Assembly (NCBI RefSeq): GCF_900167605.1
Contig: NZ_FUYH01000010.1
Location: 46,263 to 110,262 of the forward strand
Reading direction: 5' to 3'
DNA length: 64,000 nt
From: Caloramator quimbayensis
GTDB taxonomy: Bacteria; Bacillota; Clostridia; Clostridiales; Caloramatoraceae
Of this stretch, positions 42,243 to 53,846 are shown piece after piece (position 1 is the stretch's first letter; each line of letters begins with the position of its first letter). A program made the translations under genes and the position numbers. The notes beneath the pieces were generated by a model that ran no database searches, was not told the DNA's origin, and saw only the letters and a program-made list of their open reading frames with translations.

Positions 42243-43307
42243 ATGCCAAGTATTTATAGAAGAAACATAAACAATCTATTATTTATAATTATTATAGGAT
42301 TGCTGTCAGGAATATATTGGTATAAAAAAAGTATTGATATTTCAAGAAGCGCTGCCTGTACTAATACTGTTACTTTAGAAAACGAAAGCATAAAATCCAT
42401 AAAATATATAGAAAAAAAAGAAGTGTTAGGGGTTAAAAGTGGTATTAACAAAACAGTGAGCGAGATATCCTATGTATATCCTGACAAACTTAGAATAGAA
42501 AGTTTAGATAATATAAAGAATATAGAAATATATAATGGTAATAAATATATACATTATGATGGAAAAATAAAAATTAAAGAATGCTTTCCGATAGATAAAC
42601 CAAACATATTAGAAATAGAAAAAAACATAAATGACTCAATAAACAATAAAAATTACGAGTTTTTAGGGTATGAAATAAAAGATAATAAAAGATTGAAGGT
42701 TATCAGTATTAAGTGGAAATTGAATGATCACAATTATATGCAGAAATTTAAGCTTCAAGAAATAAAGGGAATAACTCTTCCCTATATGGAAGAGTATTTT
42801 GTGGATAATGTTGTAATATCAAAAACTACTTACGATTATTTAAAAGTCAATGAAACTTTAAAAGAAGATATATTTAAAATTGAATCTTTGCCATCCTCTG
42901 ATATAATTAATGATGGGGTTCTTTCAAAAACTGTTGAGAGCTATGAGGAGGCACAAAAATATTTAAATTTTAGGATTATTGTTCCTGATAAGATTATAGA
43001 TGGATTTATTCCTTGGGAAATAGGAATAATCCCGCCGGCAAAATATCCCTCCTTTTATTGTATATACTTTGATAGCGGAAATAGAATATATTTAAATGAA
43101 AGTGAAGGAAGTCTTGATTTGCCCCCTAACGGGATTATAGGAGAGTATCCATGCAGAATTGATATAGAAAATGAAACCGTTATCCTTAAGTGGAAACAGG
43201 AGAATATACTAATAGCCTTAAGCGGAGATACTAAAAATATGATTCAGATAGTAAAAATAGCACAAAGTATGGCTAAGGGAACTTTAATTAAGAATGAACA
43301 AAAATAA
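42243..43307 (+). CDS. Membrane-anchored DUF4367/LolA-like protein
   Basis: A 354-residue protein with one N-terminal membrane anchor (LLFIIIIGLLSGIYWY, about 12-27) and an extracytoplasmic part. The first half resembles LolA/RseB-type lipid-sorting folds (ISYVYPDKLRIES, YIHYDGKIKI); the last hundred residues, from LNFRIIVPDKIIDGF to the end, resemble DUF4367. Such proteins in firmicutes are often tied to sporulation or anti-sigma factors, but no partner is seen. It is followed 15 bases later by rluD, so the two may form an operon. Confidence 0.65.
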   Translation: MPSIYRRNINNLLFIIIIGLLSGIYWYKKSIDISRSAACTNTVTLENESIKSIKYIEKKEVLGVKSGINKTVSEISYVYPDKLRIESLDNIKNIEIYNGNKYIHYDGKIKIKECFPIDKPNILEIEKNINDSINNKNYEFLGYEIKDNKRLKVISIKWKLNDHNYMQKFKLQEIKGITLPYMEEYFVDNVVISKTTYDYLKVNETLKEDIFKIESLPSSDIINDGVLSKTVESYEEAQKYLNFRIIVPDKIIDGFIPWEIGIIPPAKYPSFYCIYFDSGNRIYLNESEGSLDLPPNGIIGEYPCRIDIENETVILKWKQENILIALSGDTKNMIQIVKIAQSMAKGTLIKNEQK

Positions 43308-43322
43308 CGAAGGAGAATTTAT

Positions 43323-44222
43323 ATGAAAAGCACTCTCGAGTATAGTATAGAAAAGGATAAAGAAGGAATAAAGCTTATTAATTTTCTAAGACATGAACTT
43401 AAAATGTCAACACGCCTTACAAGAAAACTTTTAAGAGGAGAGTTTGTAAAAATAAACGGTATAACAGGAAAAGCAAACAGCATTTTAAAATGTGATGACA
43501 GGGTTATTATTATTCTTGACACAGGAGAAACACAGGATATTGAACCTCAGGATATACCAATCGATATCTGCTATGAGGATGAGGATATTTTAATTGTAAA
43601 TAAGCCTCCTTTTATGGTAGTTCATCCAACTAAGGGACATCCACAGGGGACATTATCAAATGCAGTTATGCATTACTTTAAAAAAACAAACCAGAATTCT
43701 ATTGTAAGGCTTGTAAATAGACTTGACAGAGATACTTCAGGATTAGTAGTTATTGCAAAATCCCAGTTTGCACATCAGGCTATGGCAAAAAAGCTTGAAA
43801 AAAACGAAATAGAAAAATATTATGTATCTATCGTTGAAGGAATGATGGAAGGAAGGGGAACTATTGATCTTCCAATTGACAGAGAGTTTCCCGATTCAGT
43901 TAAAAGGGCTGTTATTGAAAATGGGCAAAGGGCTGTAACTCACTATGAAGTTATTAGCTCATCCTTTGATATGTCAGCTCTTCTTATAAAACTTGAAACT
44001 GGTAAAACTCATCAGATAAGAGTTCATTTCAGCCATATAGGGCATCCTATTGTAGGAGACACCCTTTATGGAAAAGAAAGTAATCTTATAAACAGACAGG
44101 CGCTTCATGCCCATATATTAAAGTTTAAAAGCATAAGAGATAATAGACCTCTTGAGATTGTTGCAAAAATACCTGATGATATAAATAATCTTATGAACAT
44201 TATAAATCACAGTAACTTATAA
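43323..44222 (+). CDS. RluA/RluD-family pseudouridine synthase (copy 2)
   Basis: A 299-residue pseudouridine synthase with an S4 domain (about 15-75) and the catalytic motif VNRLDRDTSGLVVIAKSQFAHQ near residue 140, with KTHQIRVHFSHIGHPIVGD later. It is closer to the standard RluD pattern (VVHPTKGHPQGTLSNAVMHY) than copy 1. GAAGGAGAATTTAT precedes the ATG. Its last five codons lie in a palindrome shared with the convergent spoVB gene, and the two coding regions overlap by six bases. Confidence 0.92.
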   Translation: MKSTLEYSIEKDKEGIKLINFLRHELKMSTRLTRKLLRGEFVKINGITGKANSILKCDDRVIIILDTGETQDIEPQDIPIDICYEDEDILIVNKPPFMVVHPTKGHPQGTLSNAVMHYFKKTNQNSIVRLVNRLDRDTSGLVVIAKSQFAHQAMAKKLEKNEIEKYYVSIVEGMMEGRGTIDLPIDREFPDSVKRAVIENGQRAVTHYEVISSSFDMSALLIKLETGKTHQIRVHFSHIGHPIVGDTLYGKESNLINRQALHAHILKFKSIRDNRPLEIVAKIPDDINNLMNIINHSNL

Positions 44223-44235
44223 ATTACTGTGATTT
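44204..44235. terminator. Bidirectional terminator inside two convergent gene ends
   Basis: AAATCACAGTAA (44204-44215) pairs with TTACTGTGATTT (44224-44235). It covers the 3' ends of both rluD (plus) and spoVB (minus). Confidence 0.85.
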
Positions 44236-45713
44236 TGCATTTTATTTATAGGATAATATATTATTCCATAGGTTAGGTAGGATATAAGTATTAATAAAGG
44301 AGTACTGCTTATATTAATAAATACAGAATTTATTATAAAGTAAAGAAGTATTGAACATAAAAATGGAAATATTATAATACCTGTAAAATCGAAGCTGTAA
44401 TTTAAAGATTTTTTAATTTCCTTAAGATTTAATATTATTCCTATTATAGGATATAAAATAAAGTCTATGGCATATCCTTTTATATTTATGTCTGGAATTC
44501 CTATAAAAATATATAAAGCAATAAGCTCGAATAGGGCTATTATTATAGAATTTAAAAGCAGTGCACCCTGTTTTCCTATACCGTTTAAAAGAGCGCAGAG
44601 AGTAATTTCAATATAAACAAGAGGAAGACCTATGGATAGCATTTTTAAAAGCTCTCCTACGGTTTCATCGTTGTAGAAGAAAAATCCAATCCTTAAAGGT
44701 ATTGAAAAAAATATAGCCGCAGAGGAGAAAGCGATTAAGGAAGTAATCTTTAAAGATAAATTCATCTTTCTTGTAACAGACTGTTCCTTTTTAAAAGTTA
44801 CTGCCTCTGAAATAGAGGGAACAAGAAGTACGCACAGGGAATTAATTACTATTGATGGGTAAAAGGCAATCGTCAATGCCATGCCTTCGAGTTTCCCAAA
44901 GAGAGACAGCGCTTCTTCATAGATAAAGCCAGCATCTTGAAGCCTTCTTGGTATGAGAACAGCTATAATAGCAGTGAATATGGTTCCGAGAATACCATTT
45001 AGTGCAAGGGGAAAAGAGAGCCTTAAAACATTGAATATTAATTGAAAGTCGTTGTCTGATTTACCATGTATAGGATTTTTTCTCACATATCCTTTAAAAC
45101 ATATTACAAATAAAATAAGACTTACCATTTCGCCGAAGCTTAAAGTTATGAAAGCAGCTGCTGTTTTTATTTCAAGGCTCATACTCTTTAATGCCGATAA
45201 TAAAGTACAGATTACAATTATCCTTATTATTTTTTCAACTATATCTATTATTGCAGGCTCTAACACTCTTTGGATACCGTAGTATGCTCCCTTATATACC
45301 GAAGATATTGAAATTATTATAAGTGCTGGACAGAATGCAATAATTCCGTACATAGTCCTCTCGTCATATAAAAGTTTTTTAGATATTATACTGCATGACA
45401 TAATAAGAACAGCTGTAACTAAAATGGACCAAATTATTTCAAAAATACATACTGCTTTTATGGTATTATAAAGCTCTTTTAAATTTCCTGTAGCTTTTTT
45501 TTCGGCTGCTATCTTTGAAATCGATACAGTAATTCCTCCTCCAGTAATGCAAAGGAAAAGAGAGTAAACCGGCATTGTCAGCTGATACAAGCCCATTCCC
45601 TCAGAACCTATTTTTCGTGATAAAATTATTGAAAAAACAAAAGCTAAAGTTCCAGTTATTATATTAGATAAAATTAATATCAAAGTCTTACCAGCAAAAG
45701 AAGAACGCTTCAT
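44217..45713 (-). CDS. spoVB: SpoVB-like polysaccharide/lipid flippase (MOP superfamily)
   Basis: A 498-residue polytopic membrane protein with about 14 helices. The N terminus KTLILILSNIITGTLAFVFSIILSRKIGSEGMGLYQL and SVYKGAYYGIQRVLEPAIIDIVEK are typical of SpoVB/YtgP-type members of the MVF/MATE-like superfamily, proposed to flip lipid-linked precursors in spore cortex synthesis. Other MOP exporters are an alternative. AAGGGGT precedes ATG 45713. The gene is single and convergent with rluD. Confidence 0.88.
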   Translation of the reverse strand: MKRSSFAGKTLILILSNIITGTLAFVFSIILSRKIGSEGMGLYQLTMPVYSLFLCITGGGITVSISKIAAEKKATGNLKELYNTIKAVCIFEIIWSILVTAVLIMSCSIISKKLLYDERTMYGIIAFCPALIIISISSVYKGAYYGIQRVLEPAIIDIVEKIIRIIVICTLLSALKSMSLEIKTAAAFITLSFGEMVSLILFVICFKGYVRKNPIHGKSDNDFQLIFNVLRLSFPLALNGILGTIFTAIIAVLIPRRLQDAGFIYEEALSLFGKLEGMALTIAFYPSIVINSLCVLLVPSISEAVTFKKEQSVTRKMNLSLKITSLIAFSSAAIFFSIPLRIGFFFYNDETVGELLKMLSIGLPLVYIEITLCALLNGIGKQGALLLNSIIIALFELIALYIFIGIPDINIKGYAIDFILYPIIGIILNLKEIKKSLNYSFDFTGIIIFPFLCSILLYFIINSVFINISSTPLLILISYLTYGIIYYPINKMQNHSNL

Positions 45714-45898
45714 TCTATACCCCTTTATGTTTAATAATGCTTCTTTTTATTAATATGGTAAAAAATATTATGCTATGACTATAAAAAATGTTAATGTAGG
45801 GATAAAAGAGGTATAGCATTATTGATAAAGACAGAAATAAAAAAAGTACGGCAAAACTATTAATTTGATATTAAACAGCTTCATATATATTTGTAAAA

Positions 45899-45965
45899 AG
45901 CTCACAATACTGCATTTATTGAGCTTTTTAATGAAAATAATAAAGCTATGTAGCATTGTGAGCTT
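45899..45965 (-). terminator. Terminator after the M29 aminopeptidase gene
   Basis: AAGCTCACAAT (45899-45909) pairs with ATTGTGAGCTT (45955-45965); on the minus strand the distal arm is followed by TTTTTAC. The 45-base interior can form a smaller alternative hairpin (AAAGCTC... with GAGCTTTTT). The remaining gap up to 45713 shows nothing else. Confidence 0.6.
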
Positions 45966-45971
45966 AAAAAA

Positions 45972-47087
45972 TTATTTTAAGTTTTCAGGATTTAAGCATT
46001 CAAGTTCAGGAATAACAAACATTCCGTCCTTTCTTATAAGAACATCATCAAAGTATATTTCTCCTCCTCCATATTCTGGAGTTTGTATGTATACTAAATC
46101 CCAATGTATTGCTGATTTGTTTCCATTAAAGCAGTCGTCGTAGGATGAGCCAGGAGTAAAGTGTATTGAACCTGCAATCTTTTCATCAAACAAAGTATCT
46201 TTCATAGGCTTTAATATGTACGGATTAACTCCGATTGCAAATTCTCCTACATATCTTGCACCTTCGTCAGTGTCGAATATCTTATTTATTCTTTCAGTAT
46301 CGTTTGAAGTTGCGTTTATTATTTTGCCATCCTTAAATTCGAGTCTTATGTTTTCAAAAGTAAAGCCCTGATATTCTGCAGGTGTGTTATAAGTAATATA
46401 ACCGTTTACTGAATCCTTAACAGGTGCAGAGTAAACCTCTCCATCGGGGATATTGAGCTTTCCATCGCACTTTATTGCAGGAAGTCCTTTAATTGAAAAA
46501 GTAAGGTCTGTATTAGGGCCAGTTATTCTAACTTTATCTGTTTTTTCCATAAGCGCTACTAAAGAATCCATAGCCTTTGACATCTTTGAGTAGTCGAGGT
46601 TACATACATTGAAATAAAAATCCTCAAAGGCTTCAGTACTTAAATTTGCCATTTGCGCCATTGAAGGTGATGGATATCTTAAAACAACCCATTTAGTTTT
46701 TGGTACTCTTATCTTACCATGAACTTCATCCCAAATGTTTTTAAAATAAATACCCATTTTATCCCCTGGTACATCAGCAAGTTCGGAAGAGTTCTTCCCA
46801 GAGCGGACACCTATGTATGCATCCATTTCGCTCATCCTCATAGCTTCATATTTAGCTATAAGCTTTGCATGTTCTTCAGTAAGGTTCATATAAATTGCTC
46901 TGTCAACAGCTTTGTCCTTAATAGTAACAAAGGGCAATGCTCCAACATTGTAAGCTTCCTTTACAAGCTCAGTTACAAGAGGAGTTTCAAGTCCAATAGC
47001 TTCAATTAAAACCTTTTCTCCTTTTTTGAGCTCACAGGAATAGTTTATAAGGTTTTTAGCAAGAACCTTTATTCTTGGATCTACCAT
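45972..47087 (-). CDS. M29 family aminopeptidase (AmpS/PepS/T type)
   Basis: A 371-residue cytosolic metallo-aminopeptidase. Motifs holding the family's metal ligands are visible: NIPDGEVYSAP with a Glu near residue 245, GEFAIGVN with a Glu, SIHFTPGSSY with a His and AIHWDLV with His and Asp near residue 337. GGGAGGTAAC precedes ATG 47087. Such enzymes remove N-terminal residues from peptides, which suits an amino-acid-fermenting organism. It is a single-gene unit. Confidence 0.92.
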   Translation of the reverse strand: MVDPRIKVLAKNLINYSCELKKGEKVLIEAIGLETPLVTELVKEAYNVGALPFVTIKDKAVDRAIYMNLTEEHAKLIAKYEAMRMSEMDAYIGVRSGKNSSELADVPGDKMGIYFKNIWDEVHGKIRVPKTKWVVLRYPSPSMAQMANLSTEAFEDFYFNVCNLDYSKMSKAMDSLVALMEKTDKVRITGPNTDLTFSIKGLPAIKCDGKLNIPDGEVYSAPVKDSVNGYITYNTPAEYQGFTFENIRLEFKDGKIINATSNDTERINKIFDTDEGARYVGEFAIGVNPYILKPMKDTLFDEKIAGSIHFTPGSSYDDCFNGNKSAIHWDLVYIQTPEYGGGEIYFDDVLIRKDGMFVIPELECLNPENLK

Positions 47088-47250
47088 TAAAGTTACCTCC
47101 CTATAAATAGTTTACTTAATCATTATAACATATATATTAATATGCAACAAAAATAAACAAAATAATTATGTATAATATGTCATCAAATGGATATACTTAT
47201 AATGAAACATAGGTTAATATAAAAAATTTGTCAAAAAGAATAAATTCTTA

Positions 47251-47362
47251 TTTACAATTGCCTGTGTTTTAAATAAAATAGTATTTGTGTGGTTATAGGC
47301 AGGTTACGTAAGGTTTATTAACATATTAATCCCTTGATGTCCCGTAATAGGGACATTTTTTA
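47251..47362 (+). ncRNA. Candidate leader RNA or small RNA with its own promoter and terminator
   Basis: Within the 340-base gap before the PLC-like gene, TTTACA (47251-47256), a 17-bp spacer and TAAAAT (47274-47279) look like a promoter. About 60 bases later a hairpin ATGTCCC (47337-47343)/GGGACAT (47350-47356) runs into T. No ORF fills the interval. It could be an attenuated leader of the next gene or a 70-80-nt RNA. I match it to no known riboswitch. Confidence 0.35.
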
Positions 47363-47436
47363 TTATATAAAATTTATTTTATTTTTCACAAATTGTGAGA
47401 TAATAAAAATAAAAAATAAAAAATCTGGTGTGTGAT

Positions 47437-48192
47437 ATGAAAATTTTAGAAAACACATATTCTTATATATTTAAAAATATACTAAGAGCTGTTAACCCTA
47501 TTAAAAAGAAAATAATAAAAACTGAATGTGAAGTACACAAATTTATTAATAATCAGGCAGTAGAAATACTAAAAAACGATAAACATGATAAAGCATATAA
47601 TTTAATGCATCGCTATATTAATGAAATAAATTCAGGGGTAGTTTGGGCAGACCAAGACTTTAAAAGCAGCAATCACTTCTATAATCCCGATAATAAAAGA
47701 GGGATGTATGGATGCAGCAATGCTCTTTTAGAATCGAGACGCTACTATTCTAAAGCTGTCAAATATTATAACAGCGGTAATATAAAAATGGCGATGTTTT
47801 ACCTTGGAGCAGCTTGTCACCTCATACAGGACATTACAGTACCTCAGCATGTTAATGTAAAGCTCCTAAATCAACACAGGCAGTATGAACAATGGGTAAT
47901 AAGAGCATATAAGGAGCATGAAAATTTTAAGGTAAAAAACGGGGGTATATATTTTAGCACTATAGGGGAATATGCAAAGCTTAATTCAAAAATTGCCATG
48001 GATACCTATAGAAAATATCAAAGCACTCAGGACAAAAATCAAAGATATTATAAAATAACTTCGATAATACTTAGTATTGCACAAAAAACAACAGCAGGCC
48101 TTTTGATGAAGTTTTACAGGGACGTAAAGAGAATTGAAGCTATAAAAAAGGATAAGTATGGGAGAAAATCTTATAGATTGAAGATATTATAG
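47437..48192 (+). CDS. Zinc-dependent phospholipase C-like protein, no signal peptide
   Basis: A 251-residue protein resembling the zinc-dependent PLC/alpha-toxin N-terminal domain (S1/P1-nuclease-like helical fold). Likely metal ligands are in VVWADQDF, SSNHFYNPD and GAACHLIQDITVPQHVN, plus an early His in ECEVHKFINNQAVEIL. Secreted family members have a signal peptide followed by a mature N-terminal Trp that binds zinc; here neither is seen, and the N terminus is basic and not strongly hydrophobic. It also lacks a C2-like membrane-binding domain. Substrate is therefore uncertain. The ribosome site is weak; ATG 47437 is chosen. Confidence 0.72.
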   Translation: MKILENTYSYIFKNILRAVNPIKKKIIKTECEVHKFINNQAVEILKNDKHDKAYNLMHRYINEINSGVVWADQDFKSSNHFYNPDNKRGMYGCSNALLESRRYYSKAVKYYNSGNIKMAMFYLGAACHLIQDITVPQHVNVKLLNQHRQYEQWVIRAYKEHENFKVKNGGIYFSTIGEYAKLNSKIAMDTYRKYQSTQDKNQRYYKITSIILSIAQKTTAGLLMKFYRDVKRIEAIKKDKYGRKSYRLKIL

Positions 48193-48224
48193 CAAAAATA
48201 ATTATATAGTATATTTAGAAAATT

Positions 48225-48250
48225 AAGGGAACTAATAAGTTCCCTTTTGT
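48225..48250 (+). terminator. Terminator after the PLC-like gene
   Basis: AAGGGAACT (48225-48233) pairs with AGTTCCCTT (48238-48246), followed by TTGTT. Confidence 0.85.
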
Positions 48251-48273
48251 TCATAATTTAAAAATATTGAGAA

Positions 48274-48372
48274 CTAAATATAATTGAAGATTACTCTGCA
48301 CAACTTCTTTTCATTGAACTTTTCTTTTTCTTTTTTATTTGCTGTATTGTATCCTGCAATTAACCAACTACC
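48274..48372 (-). pseudogene. Remnant of a DUF3784-like membrane protein gene (C-terminal end)
   Basis: On the minus strand one frame reads GSWLIAGYNTANKKEKEKFN, then EKKLCRVIFNYI and a stop. The WLIAGYNT...KEKEKF..KKLCR pattern is that of the cytoplasmic segment of DUF3784-type small membrane proteins. A stop codon lies directly upstream in the same frame and no start or ribosome site is visible, so this looks like a decayed fragment. It sits in the 320-base gap before the radical SAM gene; the rest of that gap (48373-48500) shows nothing. Confidence 0.45.
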
Positions 48373-48512
48373 TTAATAGGTTCTATTGTTAAAATCTTTT
48401 ATCTAAGTATGATAGAAATTTATTGTCAGATACTTTAAAATAGTATCTATCTTTTTATTACTAAAAATTTATTTTGAGCTATAATAATAAATAAAAAAAT
48501 GGAGGATAAAAA

Positions 48513-50177
48513 ATGAATATAGTTCTCGCATCCCTTAACTCAAAATACATACACTCAAATCTTGCAATAAGATATATTAAATCTTACTGCAGTGAATATA
48601 ATATTAAACTTTTTGAAGGTACTATAAACGAAAATATATTAGATATAGTTGAAAGGATTATAGATTTAAAAGTAGATGTTATAGGCTTTTCCTGCTATAT
48701 ATGGAATATAGAAAGCACTTTAAAGGTGTGCAGCACATTAAAAAAAATAAATAAGGATTTAATTATAATATTAGGAGGCCCAGAGGTTTCCTTCGATGGG
48801 GAAAGTATAATAAAAAAATATGACTATATAGATTACATAATAGAAGGAGAAGGAGAAGTAACATTTAAAGAACTTATTGATACGATATTTAATAACAAAA
48901 ATTTGTATAGTGTTAAAGGTATTGTATTTAAAGATGGTGATAAAATAATAAAGAATGAGCAAAGGAAGTTAATAGAAAATCTTGATATACTGCCTTTTCC
49001 GTACAGAAATGAAATACCTGATAAGATAGTTTATTATGAAGCCTCCCGAGGCTGTCCCTTTAATTGCAGCTATTGCCTGTCATCTACAATAAAAGGTGTT
49101 AGATACTTTGATTTAGAAAGAGTAAAAAAAGAGCTGAAATTTTTTATAGATAATGAAGTTAAACTTGTAAAATTTGTTGATAGAACTTTTAATGCAAATA
49201 AAAATTTTTCAAAAGCTATATGGCAGTTTCTTATAGAAAACGCTAAATCAACAACCTTTCATTTTGAAATATCCGCAGATTTGCTTGATGAAGAAAGCTT
49301 TGAAATATTAAAGAGCGCTCCGAAGAATCTTTTTCAATTTGAGATTGGAGTGCAGACAACGAACATAGAAGTATTAAAAATTATAAACAGAAGAATGGAT
49401 TTTGAAAAGGTTAAGGAAAACATAAAAAGGATAAAAAAATTTAAAAATATTCACTGTCATCTTGATTTGATTGCAGGTCTTCCAACGGAGGATATTGATT
49501 CATTCAAAAAATCCTTCGATATGTGTATGGATATAAAACCTGATGTTCTTCAACTTGGATTTCTAAAAGTTTTAAAAGGTTCTGCAGTTGAAAAAGAGAT
49601 TAAAAAATATGATATAAAATATGCTGATTTTCCTCCTTATCAAGTTCTATCAACTAAAGACATGAGTTATATAAATATGGAAAAACTAAATAAAATAGAG
49701 AAAGTATTCGATATATACTATAATAGCGGGAATTTTAAACTTACAATGGAATATCTATTAGACATAGTACCTTCTTTCTTTAATTTTTTTAATGAATTTA
49801 GTATTTTCTTAAATAGCAAGGATTTTTATACTAAAAATTTTGACTTAAAGGATAAATTTTACTTTATTTATGAGTTTTTAATAGAAAAGATTGACAAAGA
49901 ATTGATAAAGGATTTGTTGCTTCATGATTACATTATAACTTCTAAAAAACCCTATGCTGTAGAGCTTTTTGCGGATAGATATTGTGATAACAAAAAAGAA
50001 ATAATTATACAAAACAAAGATAATATATACATTCATTTTAAATGCACCGATTTTAAAAAAGTTATATGTTTCAAGGTGAAATACAAAATTATTCTGAAAA
50101 ATGAAGGAGTGACAATAGAAAATCAAGATGCATTAGTATTCTTTAATCTTGAAAATGGAGAATATTTTTATATCTAA
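48513..50177 (+). CDS. B12-binding-domain radical SAM protein (DUF4080 type)
   Basis: A 554-residue protein with an N-terminal cobalamin-binding Rossmann-like domain (about 1-135; VDVIGFSCYIWNIEST, IIILGGPEVSFDG) and a radical SAM domain with cysteines C181, C185 and C188 in SRGCPFNCSYC. A C-terminal region of about 150 residues resembles DUF4080. It should bind cobalamin, SAM and a [4Fe-4S] cluster, probably for methyl transfer or another radical reaction; the substrate is unknown. GGAGGATAAAAA precedes ATG 48513. It stands alone. Confidence 0.88.
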   Translation: MNIVLASLNSKYIHSNLAIRYIKSYCSEYNIKLFEGTINENILDIVERIIDLKVDVIGFSCYIWNIESTLKVCSTLKKINKDLIIILGGPEVSFDGESIIKKYDYIDYIIEGEGEVTFKELIDTIFNNKNLYSVKGIVFKDGDKIIKNEQRKLIENLDILPFPYRNEIPDKIVYYEASRGCPFNCSYCLSSTIKGVRYFDLERVKKELKFFIDNEVKLVKFVDRTFNANKNFSKAIWQFLIENAKSTTFHFEISADLLDEESFEILKSAPKNLFQFEIGVQTTNIEVLKIINRRMDFEKVKENIKRIKKFKNIHCHLDLIAGLPTEDIDSFKKSFDMCMDIKPDVLQLGFLKVLKGSAVEKEIKKYDIKYADFPPYQVLSTKDMSYINMEKLNKIEKVFDIYYNSGNFKLTMEYLLDIVPSFFNFFNEFSIFLNSKDFYTKNFDLKDKFYFIYEFLIEKIDKELIKDLLLHDYIITSKKPYAVELFADRYCDNKKEIIIQNKDNIYIHFKCTDFKKVICFKVKYKIILKNEGVTIENQDALVFFNLENGEYFYI

Positions 50178-50378
50178 GATTAAGTACTAATAAGCAAAAA
50201 AGAGTGAAATTTAGATTAATAATTAGATATGGCACGATTATTTAAAATTATCATTAAATTTTCTGATTTTTAAAGGAAAAACAGTTTAAAAAATTTTTTA
50301 TTCTGTTGTATAATAAACTTGTGCATGTGTATTTTTATTTAAAATACTTGTTATTAAATACACAAAGGTGGTGATAGT

Positions 50379-50691
50379 TTGGCCTTTGAAGTTGTTAAAC
50401 AAATAACACAAATTGAAAAGGAGGGAGACGAACTAATAAAAAAAGCTCAAAGCGATGCCCTTGAAATTCAAAAGACAGCAAAAAACGAAGTACAAAATAT
50501 TATAGATAGGGCAAAATCAGAGGCAGAGGATTACTATAAGAAAGTAATCCAAAAATATGAAAATGATGCTCAAGGAGATGTAAAACGTATTTTAGATGAA
50601 AGCGACGAAGCTATAAAAGAGCTGAATGATATTTCAAAGGATATAATGAACAAGGCTGTAAATATGGTTATCGAGAGGATAGTGAATAGCC

Positions 50692-50705
<14 letters not shown>
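50379..50705 (+). CDS. V-type ATPase subunit H (AhaH/NtpF-like), operon 2
   Basis: A 108-residue coiled-coil protein (Ala/Lys/Glu-rich heptads, about 15-85) starting AFEVVKQITQIEKEGDELIKKAQ, matching the peripheral-stalk H subunit. The start is TTG 50379, with AAAGGTGGTGA upstream. Its end overlaps subunit I by 14 bases, so translation is probably coupled. It begins operon 2: H-I-K-E-C-F-A-B-D. A TATAAT word about 70 bases upstream may be part of the promoter. Confidence 0.82.
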
Positions 50706-53146
<2,441 letters not shown>

Positions 53147-53159
53147 GGGAGTGGCACAA

Positions 53160-53762
53160 ATGGCCGGAATTGATAATTTAAAAAACAGGCTTTTGGAGGA
53201 TGACAAAAAAAGAGCAGCTGAAATAGAAAATGAAGCAAAGGTAAAGGCTGATGAGATTATAAATGGTGCAAAATTAAAAGCATCGGATATTTTAGAGGAT
53301 ATAAAGCAAAGAGCAGAGAAGGACGGAAAAGAAAGAAAAGAAAGACTGATTGCAAGGGCTCAGCTTGATGCAAGAAATTCCATTCTAAAAGCAAAGCAGC
53401 AGGCAATTGATAAGGTGTTCAGCCTTGTAATCGAAAGAGTATCTTCTATGAATAAGACTGAATATGAGGACTTTATCAAAAAACTTTTAATTAACAATGT
53501 TGAAACTGGAGAGGAAGAAGTTATTTTCTCAAACAATGATAAAGAAAGAATAAATTCAAATGTTATCGATGAAGTAAATAATGAATTGAAAAGACAGGGT
53601 AAAAATGGAAACCTTAAATTGAGCAGCGATACACGAAACATATTGTCAGGTTTTATACTTAAAAGGGGAGGACTTGAGATTAACTGCTCGATTGACTCTC
53701 AAATAAGGGCATTTAGAGAAAACCTTGAGGGTGAAATTGCAACTCTCTTATTTAGCAAATAA
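53160..53762 (+). CDS. ntpE: V-type ATPase subunit E, operon 2
   Basis: A 200-residue peripheral-stalk subunit: N-terminal coiled coil (about 10-80; RAAEIENEAKVKADEIINGAKLKA) and a globular C-terminal part with ILSGFILKRGGLEINCSIDSQIR, typical of E. ATG 53160 is chosen nine bases after GAGGGA; an in-frame GTG at 53151 abuts that site. It partners with H. A GC-rich hairpin follows in the 84-base gap before C. Confidence 0.9.
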   Translation: MAGIDNLKNRLLEDDKKRAAEIENEAKVKADEIINGAKLKASDILEDIKQRAEKDGKERKERLIARAQLDARNSILKAKQQAIDKVFSLVIERVSSMNKTEYEDFIKKLLINNVETGEEEVIFSNNDKERINSNVIDEVNNELKRQGKNGNLKLSSDTRNILSGFILKRGGLEINCSIDSQIRAFRENLEGEIATLLFSK

Positions 53763-53793
53763 TATTATAAAATTACGGAAGGAATAAGGAAAG

Positions 53794-53810
53794 CAGAGCC
53801 CTTGGCTCTG
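53794..53810 (+). other. Small GC-rich hairpin between subunits E and C
   Basis: CAGAGCC (53794-53800) pairs with GGCTCTG (53804-53810) around three bases, with no T-run. It may mark an mRNA processing or stability site inside operon 2, where subunit amounts differ. Confidence 0.45.
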
Positions 53811-53817
53811 AGATTTA

Positions 53818-53839
53818 CCTCCGAACTTAGAAAGGGAGG
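53818..53839 (+). promoter_or_regulatory. Anti-ribosome-site pairing before subunit C
   Basis: CCTCC (53818-53822) can pair with GGAGG (53835-53839), the ribosome site of subunit C, across a 12-base loop. This could lower translation of C, needed once per complex. Only five pairs; inferred. Confidence 0.3.
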
Positions 53840-53846
53840 GCAAGAT

